The notes: generated by a model from the sequence alone, not told the origin. A stretch of DNA of 64,000 nt from an uncultured Collinsella sp. (GCA_900540895.1 UQHV01000013.1:9073-73072), one strand, 5' to 3'. Counted from the first letter of the stretch, positions 25,934-35,701 are shown. Numbers and translations are program-made.

Positions 25934-26014
25934 AGTCATTGGGGACGTTCTTAAACGACTAGTCATCGGGGACGTTCTTGTTTGACTAGTCATTTAAGAA
26001 CGTCCCCAATGACT
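25934..26014. repeat. Palindromic repeat, GGGGACGTTCTT family (copy 2, nested)
   Basis: Outer arms of 22 bp are perfect (25934-25955 with 25993-26014). The loop contains another GGGGACGTTCTT half-unit and two ACTAGTCA words, so the element looks like an insertion of one unit into another. It lies between the hybrid kinase gene and the K+ channel gene. Confidence 0.85.
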
Positions 26015-26086
26015 AGTTCCGTTTGCGGGGGAGGCGTGGGACAATACCGAGCGAACGTGATTGGGCGTCTGGGAAAAGGGGTCGCG

Positions 26087-26512
26087 ATGAAAAAGCTCAA
26101 GACGCTTGCTGACGTGTTACGCCAGGCGGGCTTCGTGCGCATTACGGAGCTGTTCCTCGTCTTTTACCTGCTGTGCTCGACGGCCGTCTGGTTGTCCGAG
26201 CCTACGACCCTCACGTTTGGCGATGGGCTCTGGTTTAGCTTTGAGACGGTCTCGACGATCGGCTTTGGCGACATCCCGGCCGAGACACCGGTTGCCCGCG
26301 CTATTACCGTCGTCTTGAGCGTCATCAGCATCTTCTACATCGCCATGCTCACGGGCGTGGCGGTGAACTACTGCAATACGCTTATCAAGATGCGTCAAAA
26401 GGACACCATGGCTCGTTTTATGGACGATCTTGAGCATTTGGAAGAGCTCGATCGTGACGAGCTCGCCGATCTGTCACGCCGCGTGCGCGAGTATCGTCGA
26501 CGCCAGCGCTAA
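26087..26512 (+). CDS. Two-helix potassium channel-like protein
   Basis: 141 residues: helix at about 14-32, pore loop with selectivity filter TIGFGD (57-62), second helix at about 72-97 and a charged, probably coiled C-terminus. This is the Ion_trans_2/KcsA-like minimal pore, assembling as a tetramer in the membrane. ATG 26087 is chosen because of AAAGGGG upstream and because the family begins just before the first helix. No RCK domain is present. It is followed by the LOG and ClC genes on the same strand. Confidence 0.87.
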   Translation: MKKLKTLADVLRQAGFVRITELFLVFYLLCSTAVWLSEPTTLTFGDGLWFSFETVSTIGFGDIPAETPVARAITVVLSVISIFYIAMLTGVAVNYCNTLIKMRQKDTMARFMDDLEHLEELDRDELADLSRRVREYRRRQR

Positions 26513-26546
26513 GACGAACGTCGTGCGCCACAACAGGGGGACAAAT

Positions 26547-27080
26547 ATGAACATCACCGTGTACCTGGGTGCCAACACTGGCAATGACCCGGCATTTCTG
26601 CCCGCGGTACAGGAGCTGGGCAACTGGATTGGCGCCAACGGACACGCGCTGGTATACGGCGGGTCCAAATCGGGCCTGATGGGCGCGCTCGCCGATAGCG
26701 TGCTCGATGCCGGCGGACACGTGACGGGTGTTGAGCCGAGCTTTTTTATCGAGGCCGAGTTTCAACATGACGGCATCGACGACCTTATCGTGACGAGCGA
26801 TATGGCCGAGCGCAAAGCCAAGATGATTGAGCTCGGCGATGTGTTCATCGCCTTTCCCGGCGGGACGGGCACGCTCGAGGAGATTGCCGAGGTCATGTCC
26901 GCTGTGTCGTTGGGGCACCTGAGTGCTCCGTGCATCCTGTATAACCTGGACGGTTACTACAACGACCTCAAGGCGCTGCTCGGGCACATGATTGATAAGG
27001 GCCTATCGAGCCCGCAGCGCCAGCAAGGTATCTACTTTGCCGACGATTTGCGCGAGATTGCCTCGATTATCAACGGATAA
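26547..27080 (+). CDS. LOG-family protein (Rossmann, PGGxGT)
   Basis: 177 residues with VYGGSKSGLMGALADSVL and FPGGTGTLEE, the two signatures of the LOG/TIGR00730 family. Members hydrolyse cytokinin- or nucleotide-5'-monophosphates to release the base (phosphoribohydrolase), though many are only called lysine decarboxylase-like. ATG 26547 has an AGGGGG Shine-Dalgarno. It starts 34 bp after the K+ channel stop, so the two are likely co-transcribed. The exact substrate is not shown by the sequence. Confidence 0.88.
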   Translation: MNITVYLGANTGNDPAFLPAVQELGNWIGANGHALVYGGSKSGLMGALADSVLDAGGHVTGVEPSFFIEAEFQHDGIDDLIVTSDMAERKAKMIELGDVFIAFPGGTGTLEEIAEVMSAVSLGHLSAPCILYNLDGYYNDLKALLGHMIDKGLSSPQRQQGIYFADDLREIASIING

Positions 27081-27205
27081 GTCTTGAGCTTGCCCCACTA
27101 TGGCTCCCAATGGTGCCGTTCGCGGCGCAGACGGTTGGCTCGTTCGGGCAACGCTCACTCTACAATAAAACGTAACTATGTCGACTTTGACCGCGGGAGG
27201 ACCCG

Positions 27206-28495
27206 ATGGATAACCTTGCCAAACCCAAAAACCGCGCGCTGTTTTTACTTAGCGTTGCCGTGACCGGTGCGTTCGCAGGTGCCGCGGTCTGGCTGTTCTT
27301 TTTTGCGATGGAGCACGGTATCGACTATCTATGGACCGAGATTCCGCACGCGCTGGGCGTCTCTTCGCCCGAGCTTGCCAGCGGCCCGTTTGGCTTTTTG
27401 CCGTACCCGTTTTTTGTCTGCCTGCTGGGCGGCCTGTTAATCGGTCTGTACGAAAAGATGACAGGCACCAAGACCGATGACCTCAACCAGGTGATGGCTA
27501 AGGTTAAGCAAGACGGGCGCTACCCGTACGACAACCTGGGCAAGCTTTCGCTCGCGGCATTGCTGCCGCTGCTGTTTGGCGGAAGCATTGGACCGGAGGC
27601 CGGCCTGACCGGCGTTATCGCGGGTCTGTGCAGCTGGGTCGGCGACCGTATGCGTCGCTTTGGCGCCGAGTTTAGGGAGCTCACGCTGCTGGGTACCCAG
27701 GCTGCCCTGACGGCGCTCTTTACTGCGCCCGTCTTTGGCTTTGTGGCGCCGCTTGCCGGTAGTGCCGACGGCGACGAGGGCTCCGCGTCCGGCGAGATCA
27801 CCATCAAGCTGCCCAAGGCGCAAAAGACGGTGGTCTACGGTATTGCGATTGCCGGCGGTCTGGGTGCCTACCTGCTGCTTGGCCAGCTTGTGGGCGGCGG
27901 CATGGGCATGCCCAGGTTCGAGTCCGCCGAGGTGGGCAACCTAGAGCTTACCTGGCTCGTCCCTCTGTCGTTGATCGGAACAATCTGCGGCTGGCTGTAC
28001 TTTGTCTCTGAGCACGCGAGCGAAGCGCTTGCCCATGCAATAGGGGAGCGTCCTGTCGTCAAGGCCATGCTAGCCGGTCTGGCGCTCGCCATCTGCGGCA
28101 CGGTCCTGCCCTACACCATGTTTGCCGGCGAGACCCAGGCCGACGTGCTCATGGAAACCTACTTGACCATTCCCGCCGGCGTGCTTATCGCGACCGGTCT
28201 GGTCAAGGCCATGCTGACCCCCGCCCTCATCAACCTTGGTTGGCGCGGCGGTCACTTCTTCCCGGTTATCTTCTCGGGCGTAAGCCTGGGCTACGGACTG
28301 GCCATCCTCACCGGCGCCGATCCGGTCTTTTGCGTCGCCGTCTGCACGGCATCGACGATGGGTGCGGTCATGCGTCAGCCGGTCATGGTCGTGGGCCTGC
28401 TGCTCATGTGCTTCCCGCTCAAGGGTATCGTCTGCATGATCATCGCCGCCGTTATCGCCGCCGGCATTCCGCTGCCCAAGCCGCTGCGCAAGTAG
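27206..28495 (+). CDS. ClC-family chloride channel/antiporter
   Basis: 429 residues with about ten membrane helices. GGSIGPEAGLTG near residue 126 is the ClC signature that forms the Cl- site, and GWRGGHFFPVIFSG and GAVMRQPVM match the later filter regions. GGAGG lies upstream of ATG 27206. The equivalent of the antiporter gating glutamate is present (GPEAG). It lies downstream of the K+ channel gene, so this stretch has ion-homeostasis genes on one strand. Fluoride-specific ClC is unlikely because the motif is the usual GxxPE type. Confidence 0.9.
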   Translation: MDNLAKPKNRALFLLSVAVTGAFAGAAVWLFFFAMEHGIDYLWTEIPHALGVSSPELASGPFGFLPYPFFVCLLGGLLIGLYEKMTGTKTDDLNQVMAKVKQDGRYPYDNLGKLSLAALLPLLFGGSIGPEAGLTGVIAGLCSWVGDRMRRFGAEFRELTLLGTQAALTALFTAPVFGFVAPLAGSADGDEGSASGEITIKLPKAQKTVVYGIAIAGGLGAYLLLGQLVGGGMGMPRFESAEVGNLELTWLVPLSLIGTICGWLYFVSEHASEALAHAIGERPVVKAMLAGLALAICGTVLPYTMFAGETQADVLMETYLTIPAGVLIATGLVKAMLTPALINLGWRGGHFFPVIFSGVSLGYGLAILTGADPVFCVAVCTASTMGAVMRQPVMVVGLLLMCFPLKGIVCMIIAAVIAAGIPLPKPLRK

Positions 28496-28532
28496 CACGG
28501 TTAATCGCGAGTCAACTCCAGAGGGGCACGAG

Positions 28533-29324
28533 ATGATCCTGTACTTTAGCGCGACAGGGAACAGCGAGCATGTGGCGCGTCGCATTGCAGCGGCGACAAG
28601 CGACAAAGTTATGTCGATTGAGCGCTTTGATGCCGAAGCCCTTCGCCTTGTTGCGACGGAAGGCCCCTGCCAGCTGGGATTTGTTGCTCCGGTGTATGCC
28701 TGGGGTCTGCCGACACCGATGATCGAGTTTTTGAAGACTGCCGACCTGTCGATTGCTGCCGGTGCAAAGGGCGGCGAGCGCCCCTATACGTTCTATGTTT
28801 CGACGTACGGTTCGACGACCGGCCAATCGGCCAAGTTTGCCCGCGACCTGCTGCACGAGCGTGGGCTCGAGTTAGATGCGGCGATGAGCGTCAAGATGCC
28901 TGATACCTGGACGCCTGTTTTCGACCTGTCTGACCCTCAAAAGGTTGAGGGTATCAATAGGGCTGCTGAGGCGCAGATTGATGCTGTGATCGAGGCGGTG
29001 CGGGAGCGGCGCACGGGCAATATGATGCGCCATCGCGTGCCCCTGTTTGCATCGTGCGCGTATCATGCGTTTGGGCTGCCGCGTATGCAGCAGACGAGCA
29101 AGTTTGCCGTCGATGCTAGCCGCTGCGTCGGGTGTAGCCTCTGCGCTAAGCGCTGCCCCATGGCGGCGATTGAGATGCGCGACGGCCTTCCCGTCTGGAC
29201 AAAGCCGGAGTGCGCAGCCTGCCTTCGTTGCCTGCACTGTTGTCCCAAATTTGCCATCTCGCACGGTAAGCGCACGGCATCCCACGGTCAGTACAGGCAT
29301 CCTAAGCCAGGTGTGAGGATGTAG
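28533..29324 (+). CDS. EFR1-type flavodoxin-ferredoxin fusion
   Basis: 263 residues. The N-terminus is flavodoxin-like (YFSATGNSEHVARRIA, the FMN phosphate loop) and the C-terminus carries two 4Fe-4S motifs, CVGCSLCAKRCP and CAACLRCLHCCP. This is the EFR1 ferredoxin family, common in gut anaerobes and presumed to shuttle electrons; the substrate is unknown. ATG 28533 follows an AGAGGGGC Shine-Dalgarno 37 bp after the ClC gene, so it may be co-transcribed. The EamA transporter gene converges on it. Confidence 0.9.
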   Translation: MILYFSATGNSEHVARRIAAATSDKVMSIERFDAEALRLVATEGPCQLGFVAPVYAWGLPTPMIEFLKTADLSIAAGAKGGERPYTFYVSTYGSTTGQSAKFARDLLHERGLELDAAMSVKMPDTWTPVFDLSDPQKVEGINRAAEAQIDAVIEAVRERRTGNMMRHRVPLFASCAYHAFGLPRMQQTSKFAVDASRCVGCSLCAKRCPMAAIEMRDGLPVWTKPECAACLRCLHCCPKFAISHGKRTASHGQYRHPKPGVRM

Positions 29325-29339
29325 CGGCTGCTGGCCGCG

Positions 29340-30215
29340 CTACTTCCAAACTGCGAGCGCGGCGGTGCCCAGTACGATGAGGGCGAGACCGATGGCGCTG
29401 CGCCGTGAGAGTTTTTCGTTGAATGCCAAGCGCGCAAATAGTACCGATACGACAATCGATAGTTTGTCGATCTGCACTACGACGCTCACCTGGCCTGTGG
29501 CGATGGCGTAGTAGCATAGCAGCCACGATGCGCCAGTCGCAATGCCCGATGCCGCGAGAAATACGAGTTCGTAGCGGTCTACGTGCACGGCTTGGCCCAT
29601 CTTGCCTTCAGCTGCCACGATTGCCCATGCCATAACCAGTACCACACAGGTACGGATTGCCGTGGCCAGGTTGGATTCGACGCCTTCGATGCCAGCCTTG
29701 GCAAGGATGGACGTGAGCGCTGCGAACACGGCGGCGCCGAGGGCGTAAGCGAGCCAGGTCCGGTCTTGCTGCTGCTCGGGTCCGGCAGGCTGCTTCTTCT
29801 CGATCATTAAAAACGTGCCGAGGGTGATGACAGCGGTTCCCACGAGCTTAACCGCAAGGTTGCTCGTCTCGCCAAAAAGCACGATGGCGATCAGTGCAGC
29901 GAGTACGGTGCTCATCTTGTCGACCGGTACGACCTTATTGACGTCTCCGATGCCCAACGCCTTAAAGTAACAGATCCACGAAGCACCGGTAGCGAGTCCC
30001 GAGAGGACGAGAAAGAGCCAAGATCTGGGTTCGATGCTGCCGATGGTTCCAATGGATCCAGAAATGCCCGCCATTGCCCAGGCGAAAACGAGCACCACGC
30101 AGGTGCGAATGGCCGTCGCGACATCGGAGTCGGTCTGCTTGATGCCGCATTTGGCCAGGACAGATGTGACGCCGGCAAAGAAAGCCGACACAAATGCTGC
30201 TGCGACCCACGACAC
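29340..30215 (-). CDS. EamA/DMT-family transporter
   Basis: 291 residues, ten predicted helices in two homologous EamA halves. The halves repeat the same words: ATAIRTCVVLV occurs in both, as do SGLATGASWICY and SGIATGASWLLCY. GTG 30215 starts directly at the first helix, with GGGGAGG 10 nt upstream. Such proteins export metabolites or drugs; the substrate cannot be predicted. The strong internal repeat shows a recent-looking duplication of a five-helix unit. Confidence 0.88.
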   Translation of the reverse strand: MSWVAAAFVSAFFAGVTSVLAKCGIKQTDSDVATAIRTCVVLVFAWAMAGISGSIGTIGSIEPRSWLFLVLSGLATGASWICYFKALGIGDVNKVVPVDKMSTVLAALIAIVLFGETSNLAVKLVGTAVITLGTFLMIEKKQPAGPEQQQDRTWLAYALGAAVFAALTSILAKAGIEGVESNLATAIRTCVVLVMAWAIVAAEGKMGQAVHVDRYELVFLAASGIATGASWLLCYYAIATGQVSVVVQIDKLSIVVSVLFARLAFNEKLSRRSAIGLALIVLGTAALAVWK

Positions 30216-30352
30216 GGGTGAAATGCCTCCCCAAAGAACGACCGCGCCAGATTTACGGCGCTCGTCCGATGATACCGTCCCGCCATGAAGCTTTGATATC
30301 GCTGTGGTGAGACAGGGGCCATAGTTCGAGAGGGCATTTGGTTAAGGCTCGA

Positions 30353-30538
30353 ATCGAAGGTGAATGGTTTTCCGCGAAGTGAACGAGTAAATCTGGACCC
30401 CTGGAACATGCACACTTTTTTCGAACAAAACTGCAGGATTCTTAGACAAAAACCGCAGGAATTGAGTCCTTAAAAATGTCGATGCTACAGGGCACTGTTT
30501 TTACTCGTTCACTTCTCGGAAAAGTATTCACCTTCGAT
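30353..30538. repeat. 186-bp long-palindrome element, copy B
   Basis: Homologue of the 15257-15440 element in opposite orientation. The outer arms start ATCGAAGGTGAAT and end with their complement, then GAAGTGAACGAGTAAA pairs with its complement. The loop again has two direct AAAAC(T/C)GCAGGA words. The ends differ from copy A mostly in paired fashion, so the stem is kept. It fills the 450-bp gap between the EamA gene and the ABC permease gene; apart from it, 30539-30665 shows no gene. Confidence 0.85.
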
Positions 30539-30665
30539 ATGCTGACGGTGTCTTTTTGGTTGCCAAGAACTAGACGGCCTGCCGTGAAGGGCGGTGGTGA
30601 CGCTATGTCGCCTCGTATCATTGAAAAAATAAGCGGGGTACCACCTAAGCTTTTTTAGCCGTCGA

Positions 30666-31364
30666 TTACAGATCGCGTGCTCGATAAACCTTGGTGCTGA
30701 CGGTGTAGCTGATTGCACATAGCGCGAGGGCAAGTGTGGCGATGCCTGCACACAGACAGCCAAGGACGGCGGGATCGGGATTTGCCCCGGCAATCGACAT
30801 GAGCCAGTTGCTGATGGGGTTGGAGGAGCTCAACGTGGCAATGGCAAGGCACCAGAGCAGGGCAAGCAGGCCGACGGATAGGCGCAGCGCCTCCATGTGT
30901 CCAAATCGGAAGAACAGCGGCTGTGCCAAAAACACCATCATGAGGGAGATGAGCATCGATGCTGCCGAGGCTATAGCGATCTCAAAGACCGTCTGTCCCG
31001 TCGAGGGGATGCCCACGCTGTTGAATAGCGGGATGGAGACGATGCTCAGAAGCGCGGCGGCGCACGTCATGACAGCCGAGAAGACAATAACGCTCAGGTA
31101 GCGTGCGCAAATAATGTCTTTGCGTGAGAAGGGCAGCGTTGCCCGATAACGCTCCCAGCCATTTTGATTGTCGAAGCCGGCCAGCGAGCTCATGACCATG
31201 ATGGGCGACATGGCGCTGACCGCGCAGGCGCCGGCGCTCATGCCGGAATCGCCATCCGACGCGTTGGCAAGGGTCAACACAACGAAGATGAACAGGCTGA
31301 CGCCCGCGATGCTTGGGATAAGCGTGCGAACGATGGCGAGCTCGGACATAAAGGCGCGTTTCAT
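30666..31364 (-). CDS. ABC-2-type transporter permease
   Basis: 232 residues with six membrane helices, the ABC2 permease fold (PFSRKDIICARYLSVIV resembles the coupling-helix region). It pairs with the ATPase encoded directly upstream: start and stop overlap by ATGA at 31361-31364. The gene order GntR-ATPase-permease matches the YtrA-type operons that respond to cell-wall antibiotics or export unknown substrates in Gram-positives. Substrate is not known. Confidence 0.87.
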   Translation of the reverse strand: MKRAFMSELAIVRTLIPSIAGVSLFIFVVLTLANASDGDSGMSAGACAVSAMSPIMVMSSLAGFDNQNGWERYRATLPFSRKDIICARYLSVIVFSAVMTCAAALLSIVSIPLFNSVGIPSTGQTVFEIAIASAASMLISLMMVFLAQPLFFRFGHMEALRLSVGLLALLWCLAIATLSSSNPISNWLMSIAGANPDPAVLGCLCAGIATLALALCAISYTVSTKVYRARDL

Positions 31365-32242
31365 TTCGAAGCTCCTTTCAGCATGAGGCGAAGATAGTCA
31401 TCAATGGTTGCCCGATCGCAGGGAATCTCGGGGAAGGCCTCGAGCGTATCGCGACGGTTGGGCACGAGCACGTCCACGCTGTAGGCATGGCGGGCGGCAC
31501 GGGCGCCTTCGACGCAAGCCATAAGCTCGGCGGCCTGTGCTTGGGTACAGTGGGCGATGCCAGCGCGGTCGGTAATATCCTCGCGCGGCAGGTCAAAAAT
31601 AATCGAGCCATTATCGATGCAGATGACGCGATCAGCGGCGCGATCGAGGTCGGATGTAATGTGGCTCGAGAGCAGCACGCTGTGCTGGCCGTCGGCGACA
31701 AAGGCAAGCAGCTCATCAAGCAGCTCCTCGCGTGCCATGGGATCGAGGCCCGCGGTGGCTTCGTCCAAAACGAGCAGTTTGGCCTTGTGGCTGAGCGCGC
31801 AGGCAAGCTGCAGCTTCATGCCCATGCCGCGGGAGAGGTCCTTGACCTTTGCCTTGGGATCGAGGCCAAATCGGTCGATGAGGCTGGAGAAGGTGTCGTG
31901 GCTCCAGGTGGGGTATGCCGGGCTTACGAGTGCCTCAACTTCGGTCACCTTGAGTGTGGAAGGGAAGGGGCATGTGTCCAGCACGAGGCCGACACGAGTG
32001 CGCAGGCAACGCTGCGTTTCATCGGGCGCGTCGGCGCCACAGCGCTGCCCAAACAGGTGCACCTCGCCGGCATCGAGCTTTATAAGCCCGAGCGCGGCTC
32101 GAATCGTCGTGGTTTTGCCGGCGCCGTTTGCGCCCACAAAGCCAACAATCTGGCCGGGTTCCACGGCAAGCGTGACGTCGCGCAGCGAAAAGCGGTCGCT
32201 CACACGGCGTGAGATACCTTTGAGTTCTAAAAGGTTTTGCAT
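31361..32242 (-). CDS. ABC transporter ATP-binding protein
   Basis: 293 residues with GANGAGKTT (Walker A), LSRGMGMKLQLA (signature, first position changed from the usual LSGGQ), LLVLDEATAGLDP (Walker B) and a switch His in SSHIT. The C-terminal 80 residues are a regulatory tail. ATG 32242 has AAAGG upstream; the open frame continues beyond, but that part is antisense to the gntR gene. It lies in an operon with the GntR-type regulator upstream and the permease downstream. Confidence 0.92.
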   Translation of the reverse strand: MQNLLELKGISRRVSDRFSLRDVTLAVEPGQIVGFVGANGAGKTTTIRAALGLIKLDAGEVHLFGQRCGADAPDETQRCLRTRVGLVLDTCPFPSTLKVTEVEALVSPAYPTWSHDTFSSLIDRFGLDPKAKVKDLSRGMGMKLQLACALSHKAKLLVLDEATAGLDPMAREELLDELLAFVADGQHSVLLSSHITSDLDRAADRVICIDNGSIIFDLPREDITDRAGIAHCTQAQAAELMACVEGARAARHAYSVDVLVPNRRDTLEAFPEIPCDRATIDDYLRLMLKGASK

Positions 32243-32265
32243 GGCATAGCCTTTCTTGCAGATGG

Positions 32266-32646
32266 CTACTGCATAGTTTCGGGGGCTACCAGGTCGAGCA
32301 TCTCGTGCAGCTTGTCGCGCGTGAGGCCCAGGGTTTCGGCTTGGCTCGCTGCTTTCGCAAGTAGCTCTTCGATATGGCAGAGCTGGTTTTCGCGCAAGAG
32401 TTCCTGGTTGCCCTCGGCGACAAAGCAGCCCTTGCCCTGCACGGTGCAGATAAACCCGAGTTGCTCTAGGTCGGCGTAGGCGCGCTTGGTGGTGATGACA
32501 CTCACGCCAAGATCGCTCGCGAGTGCGCGGATGCTGGGGAGTTTGGCTCCCGCAGCGAGTGTGCCCGAAAGGATCTGAGCTTTGACCTGCGAGGCTATTT
32601 GCTCGTAGATGGGCTTGTCGCTCGAATTGGATAGGATGATGTCCAC
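32266..32646 (-). CDS. GntR-family regulator, YtrA subfamily
   Basis: 126 residues, GTG start with AAGGAG 5 nt upstream. The winged helix (PIYEQIASQVKAQILSGTLAAG, then LPSIRALASDLGVSVITTKRAYADLEQLGFI) is followed only by a short helical tail, as in the YtrA subfamily that dimerises through two helices. It represses its own ABC operon until a ligand, often a cell-wall-active drug, appears (family knowledge). The operator-like palindrome at 32674-32707 lies 28 bp upstream of the start. Confidence 0.92.
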   Translation of the reverse strand: MDIILSNSSDKPIYEQIASQVKAQILSGTLAAGAKLPSIRALASDLGVSVITTKRAYADLEQLGFICTVQGKGCFVAEGNQELLRENQLCHIEELLAKAASQAETLGLTRDKLHEMLDLVAPETMQ

Positions 32647-32673
32647 AGCGGCTCCTTAGCTGTTGGGCTACAC

Positions 32674-32707
32674 GTGTATATAACCGGTAAGCACAGTATA
32701 TATACAC
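32674..32707 (-). promoter_or_regulatory. YtrA-type operator of the GntR-ABC operon
   Basis: GTGTATATA (32674-32682) and TATATACAC (32699-32707) are exact inverted repeats 16 bp apart. They cover the expected promoter for the minus-strand operon and fit the GTGTA/TACAC words seen in YtrA-subfamily operators. Confidence 0.65.
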
Positions 32708-32758
32708 TATGCACAGTTACGCAAGAGGCAAATAGGGATTGTCCGTTCGTTCATCCAT

Positions 32759-33053
32759 CTCAATCTGTAACATCTGGAACCGATTTGGACGGCTACCTGT
32801 TACAGATTGAGATTTTGCTGGCGGGCCCCACCTGTTTGTCTAAATCTGTAACAACTGGAGAAGATTTTGGCTGGTAGATGTTATAGATCGAGACATTGGC
32901 CACCCGTCTACCCTTATATCTCAATCTGTAACATCTGGAACCGATTTGGACGGCTACCTGTTACAGATCGAAATCTTTCTGGGACGCCCACCTGTTTGTC
33001 TAAATCTGTAACAGGTAGAGGTTCAAAAACCGTCTAGATGTTACAGATCGAGA
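32759..33053. repeat. Regular array of four 53-55-bp hairpins with ATCTGTAACA arms
   Basis: Units are at 32759-32811, 32839-32893, 32920-32972 and 32999-33053. Each has 14-15-nt arms around ATCTGTAACA/TGTTACAGAT and a loop of exactly 25 nt. Spacers are 26-27 bp, giving a period of about 80 bp. Units 1 and 3 share an identical loop and units 2 and 4 are closest in the arms, so the array also reads as a 160-bp duplication. It lies between the divergent GntR operon and prfC; no gene is visible in 32647-33199. Confidence 0.85.
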
Positions 33054-33146
33054 CAATACTGCTGCGGAGTGCCGCCATCGACTGCTACCCTAGGCCCTAA
33101 CTGATGAATTTGTCCTGATAGGTGCCCTAGAGCGGGATTTCGCGGC

Positions 33147-33152
33147 TACAAT
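33147..33152 (+). promoter_or_regulatory. TACAAT -10 box of prfC
   Basis: TACAAT lies 47 bp before the prfC start at 33200, in the context GGCTACAATAGTG. No good -35 box is visible at 17 nt. Confidence 0.5.
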
Positions 33153-33199
33153 AGTGCGGTTACAACGACGTAATGCACTCAATGCAAGAAAGGATCCGC

Positions 33200-34813
<1,614 letters not shown>

Positions 34814-34819
34814 CGCATC

Positions 34820-34849
34820 GGCGCGGTGGCCCTGCGGGACTGCCGCGCC
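34820..34849 (+). terminator. GC-rich hairpin after prfC
   Basis: GGCGCGG (34820-34826) pairs with CCGCGCC (34843-34849), followed by GTTTGCTTG. The T-tract is weak, so confidence is moderate. Confidence 0.5.
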
Positions 34850-34855
34850 GTTTGC

Positions 34856-34884
34856 TTGCCTGATGCCGTGTGAGCGGCTATCAT
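34856..34884 (+). promoter_or_regulatory. Promoter of the VUT transporter/SDR transcript
   Basis: TTGCCT (34856-34861), 17 nt, TATCAT (34879-34884). It predicts a start near 34891 and a leader of about 80 nt holding the candidate structured element at 34914-34963. Confidence 0.65.
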
Positions 34885-34913
34885 ACCCACCGTCGTCTCA
34901 AGACCGGGGCGTC

Positions 34914-34963
34914 CGAGCAGTTCGGGTCCGATATCCTGCTCGTTAAACCTAAAACCAAAGGAG
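34914..34963 (+). promoter_or_regulatory. Candidate preQ1-like leader before the VUT transporter
   Basis: CGAGCAG (34914-34920) pairs with CTGCTCG (34936-34942) around a 15-nt loop beginning TTC. It is followed by an A-rich tail TTAAACCTAAAACC that runs into the AAAGGAG Shine-Dalgarno. A small stem, TTC-starting loop and A-rich tail touching the ribosome site is the layout of preQ1-I riboswitches, and the downstream gene belongs to a family that includes queuosine-precursor transporters. The exact consensus is not met, so this is a candidate only. Confidence 0.35.
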
Positions 34964-34969
34964 TACATA

Positions 34970-35692
34970 ATGATCAAGAAGGTCATGGAGGACTACAAGG
35001 TCCTGTTGCGGAGCATTCCCGCGGCAACGGTTTCGCTGTTTTTCGTGAGCGTCATCATGATGAACCTGCTGGCCAACAAAGAGCTCATCAGCCTGCCGTA
35101 TCTGGCACTCGATTGCGGCTTTGTGGTGAGCTGGGTTTCGTTTTTGTGCCAGGACATGATCTGCAAGCGCTTTGGCGCCAAGGCATCCATCAAAATCTCT
35201 ATCCTCGCACTGGCGGTCAACCTTGCCGTGAGCCTGTGCTTTTGGGCGTGCTCGCTCACGCCCGGCATGTGGGGCGCGTACTACGATACGGGCATGATCG
35301 AGGTCAACAATGCCCTTAACGCCACCATCGGCGGCACCTGGTACGTGGTGCTGGGCTCTTCGCTGGCAATGCTCGTTTCTGCCGTGGTTAACTCCACGCT
35401 CAACCAGTCGCTCGGCCGTATGCTCAAAAAGAATAACTTTGCGAGCTTTGCCTTCCGCTCCTATGTGTCCACGGGCGTTGGCCAGTTTATCGACAACCTG
35501 GTCTTTGCCATTGTGGTGAGTCACACGTTCTTCGGCTGGACCTGGGTACAGGTCCTTATGTGCTCGTTGACGGGTGCCGTCGCCGAGCTGCTGTGCGAGG
35601 TCTTCCTGAGCCCCGTGGGCTACAAGGTCGTGCGCGGCTGGGAGCGCGAGAACGTGGGCGCCGAGTACCTCGAGCGCCACGCAACCGCCTAA
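34970..35692 (+). CDS. VUT-family transporter, probable queuosine-precursor importer
   Basis: 240 residues with six membrane helices: NLLANKELISLPYLALDCGFVVSW, then QDMICKRFGAKASIKIS and a C-terminal VSTGVGQFIDNLVFAIVV motif. These match the VUT/YhhQ family (formerly DUF165), whose characterised member imports preQ0/preQ1 for queuosine tRNA modification. AAAGGAG lies 6 nt before ATG 34970. It shares a transcript with the SDR gene, whose Shine-Dalgarno overlaps this stop codon. The leader may be riboswitch-controlled. Confidence 0.85.
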   Translation: MIKKVMEDYKVLLRSIPAATVSLFFVSVIMMNLLANKELISLPYLALDCGFVVSWVSFLCQDMICKRFGAKASIKISILALAVNLAVSLCFWACSLTPGMWGAYYDTGMIEVNNALNATIGGTWYVVLGSSLAMLVSAVVNSTLNQSLGRMLKKNNFASFAFRSYVSTGVGQFIDNLVFAIVVSHTFFGWTWVQVLMCSLTGAVAELLCEVFLSPVGYKVVRGWERENVGAEYLERHATA

Positions 35693-35701
35693 GGAGCAAG
35701 T

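Noticed and set aside
32759..33053. Array of regular repeats resembling a CRISPR
   Set aside because: The repeats are 53-55-bp hairpins with internal symmetry, the spacers are partly identical, and no cas gene is near. Recorded as a palindrome array instead.
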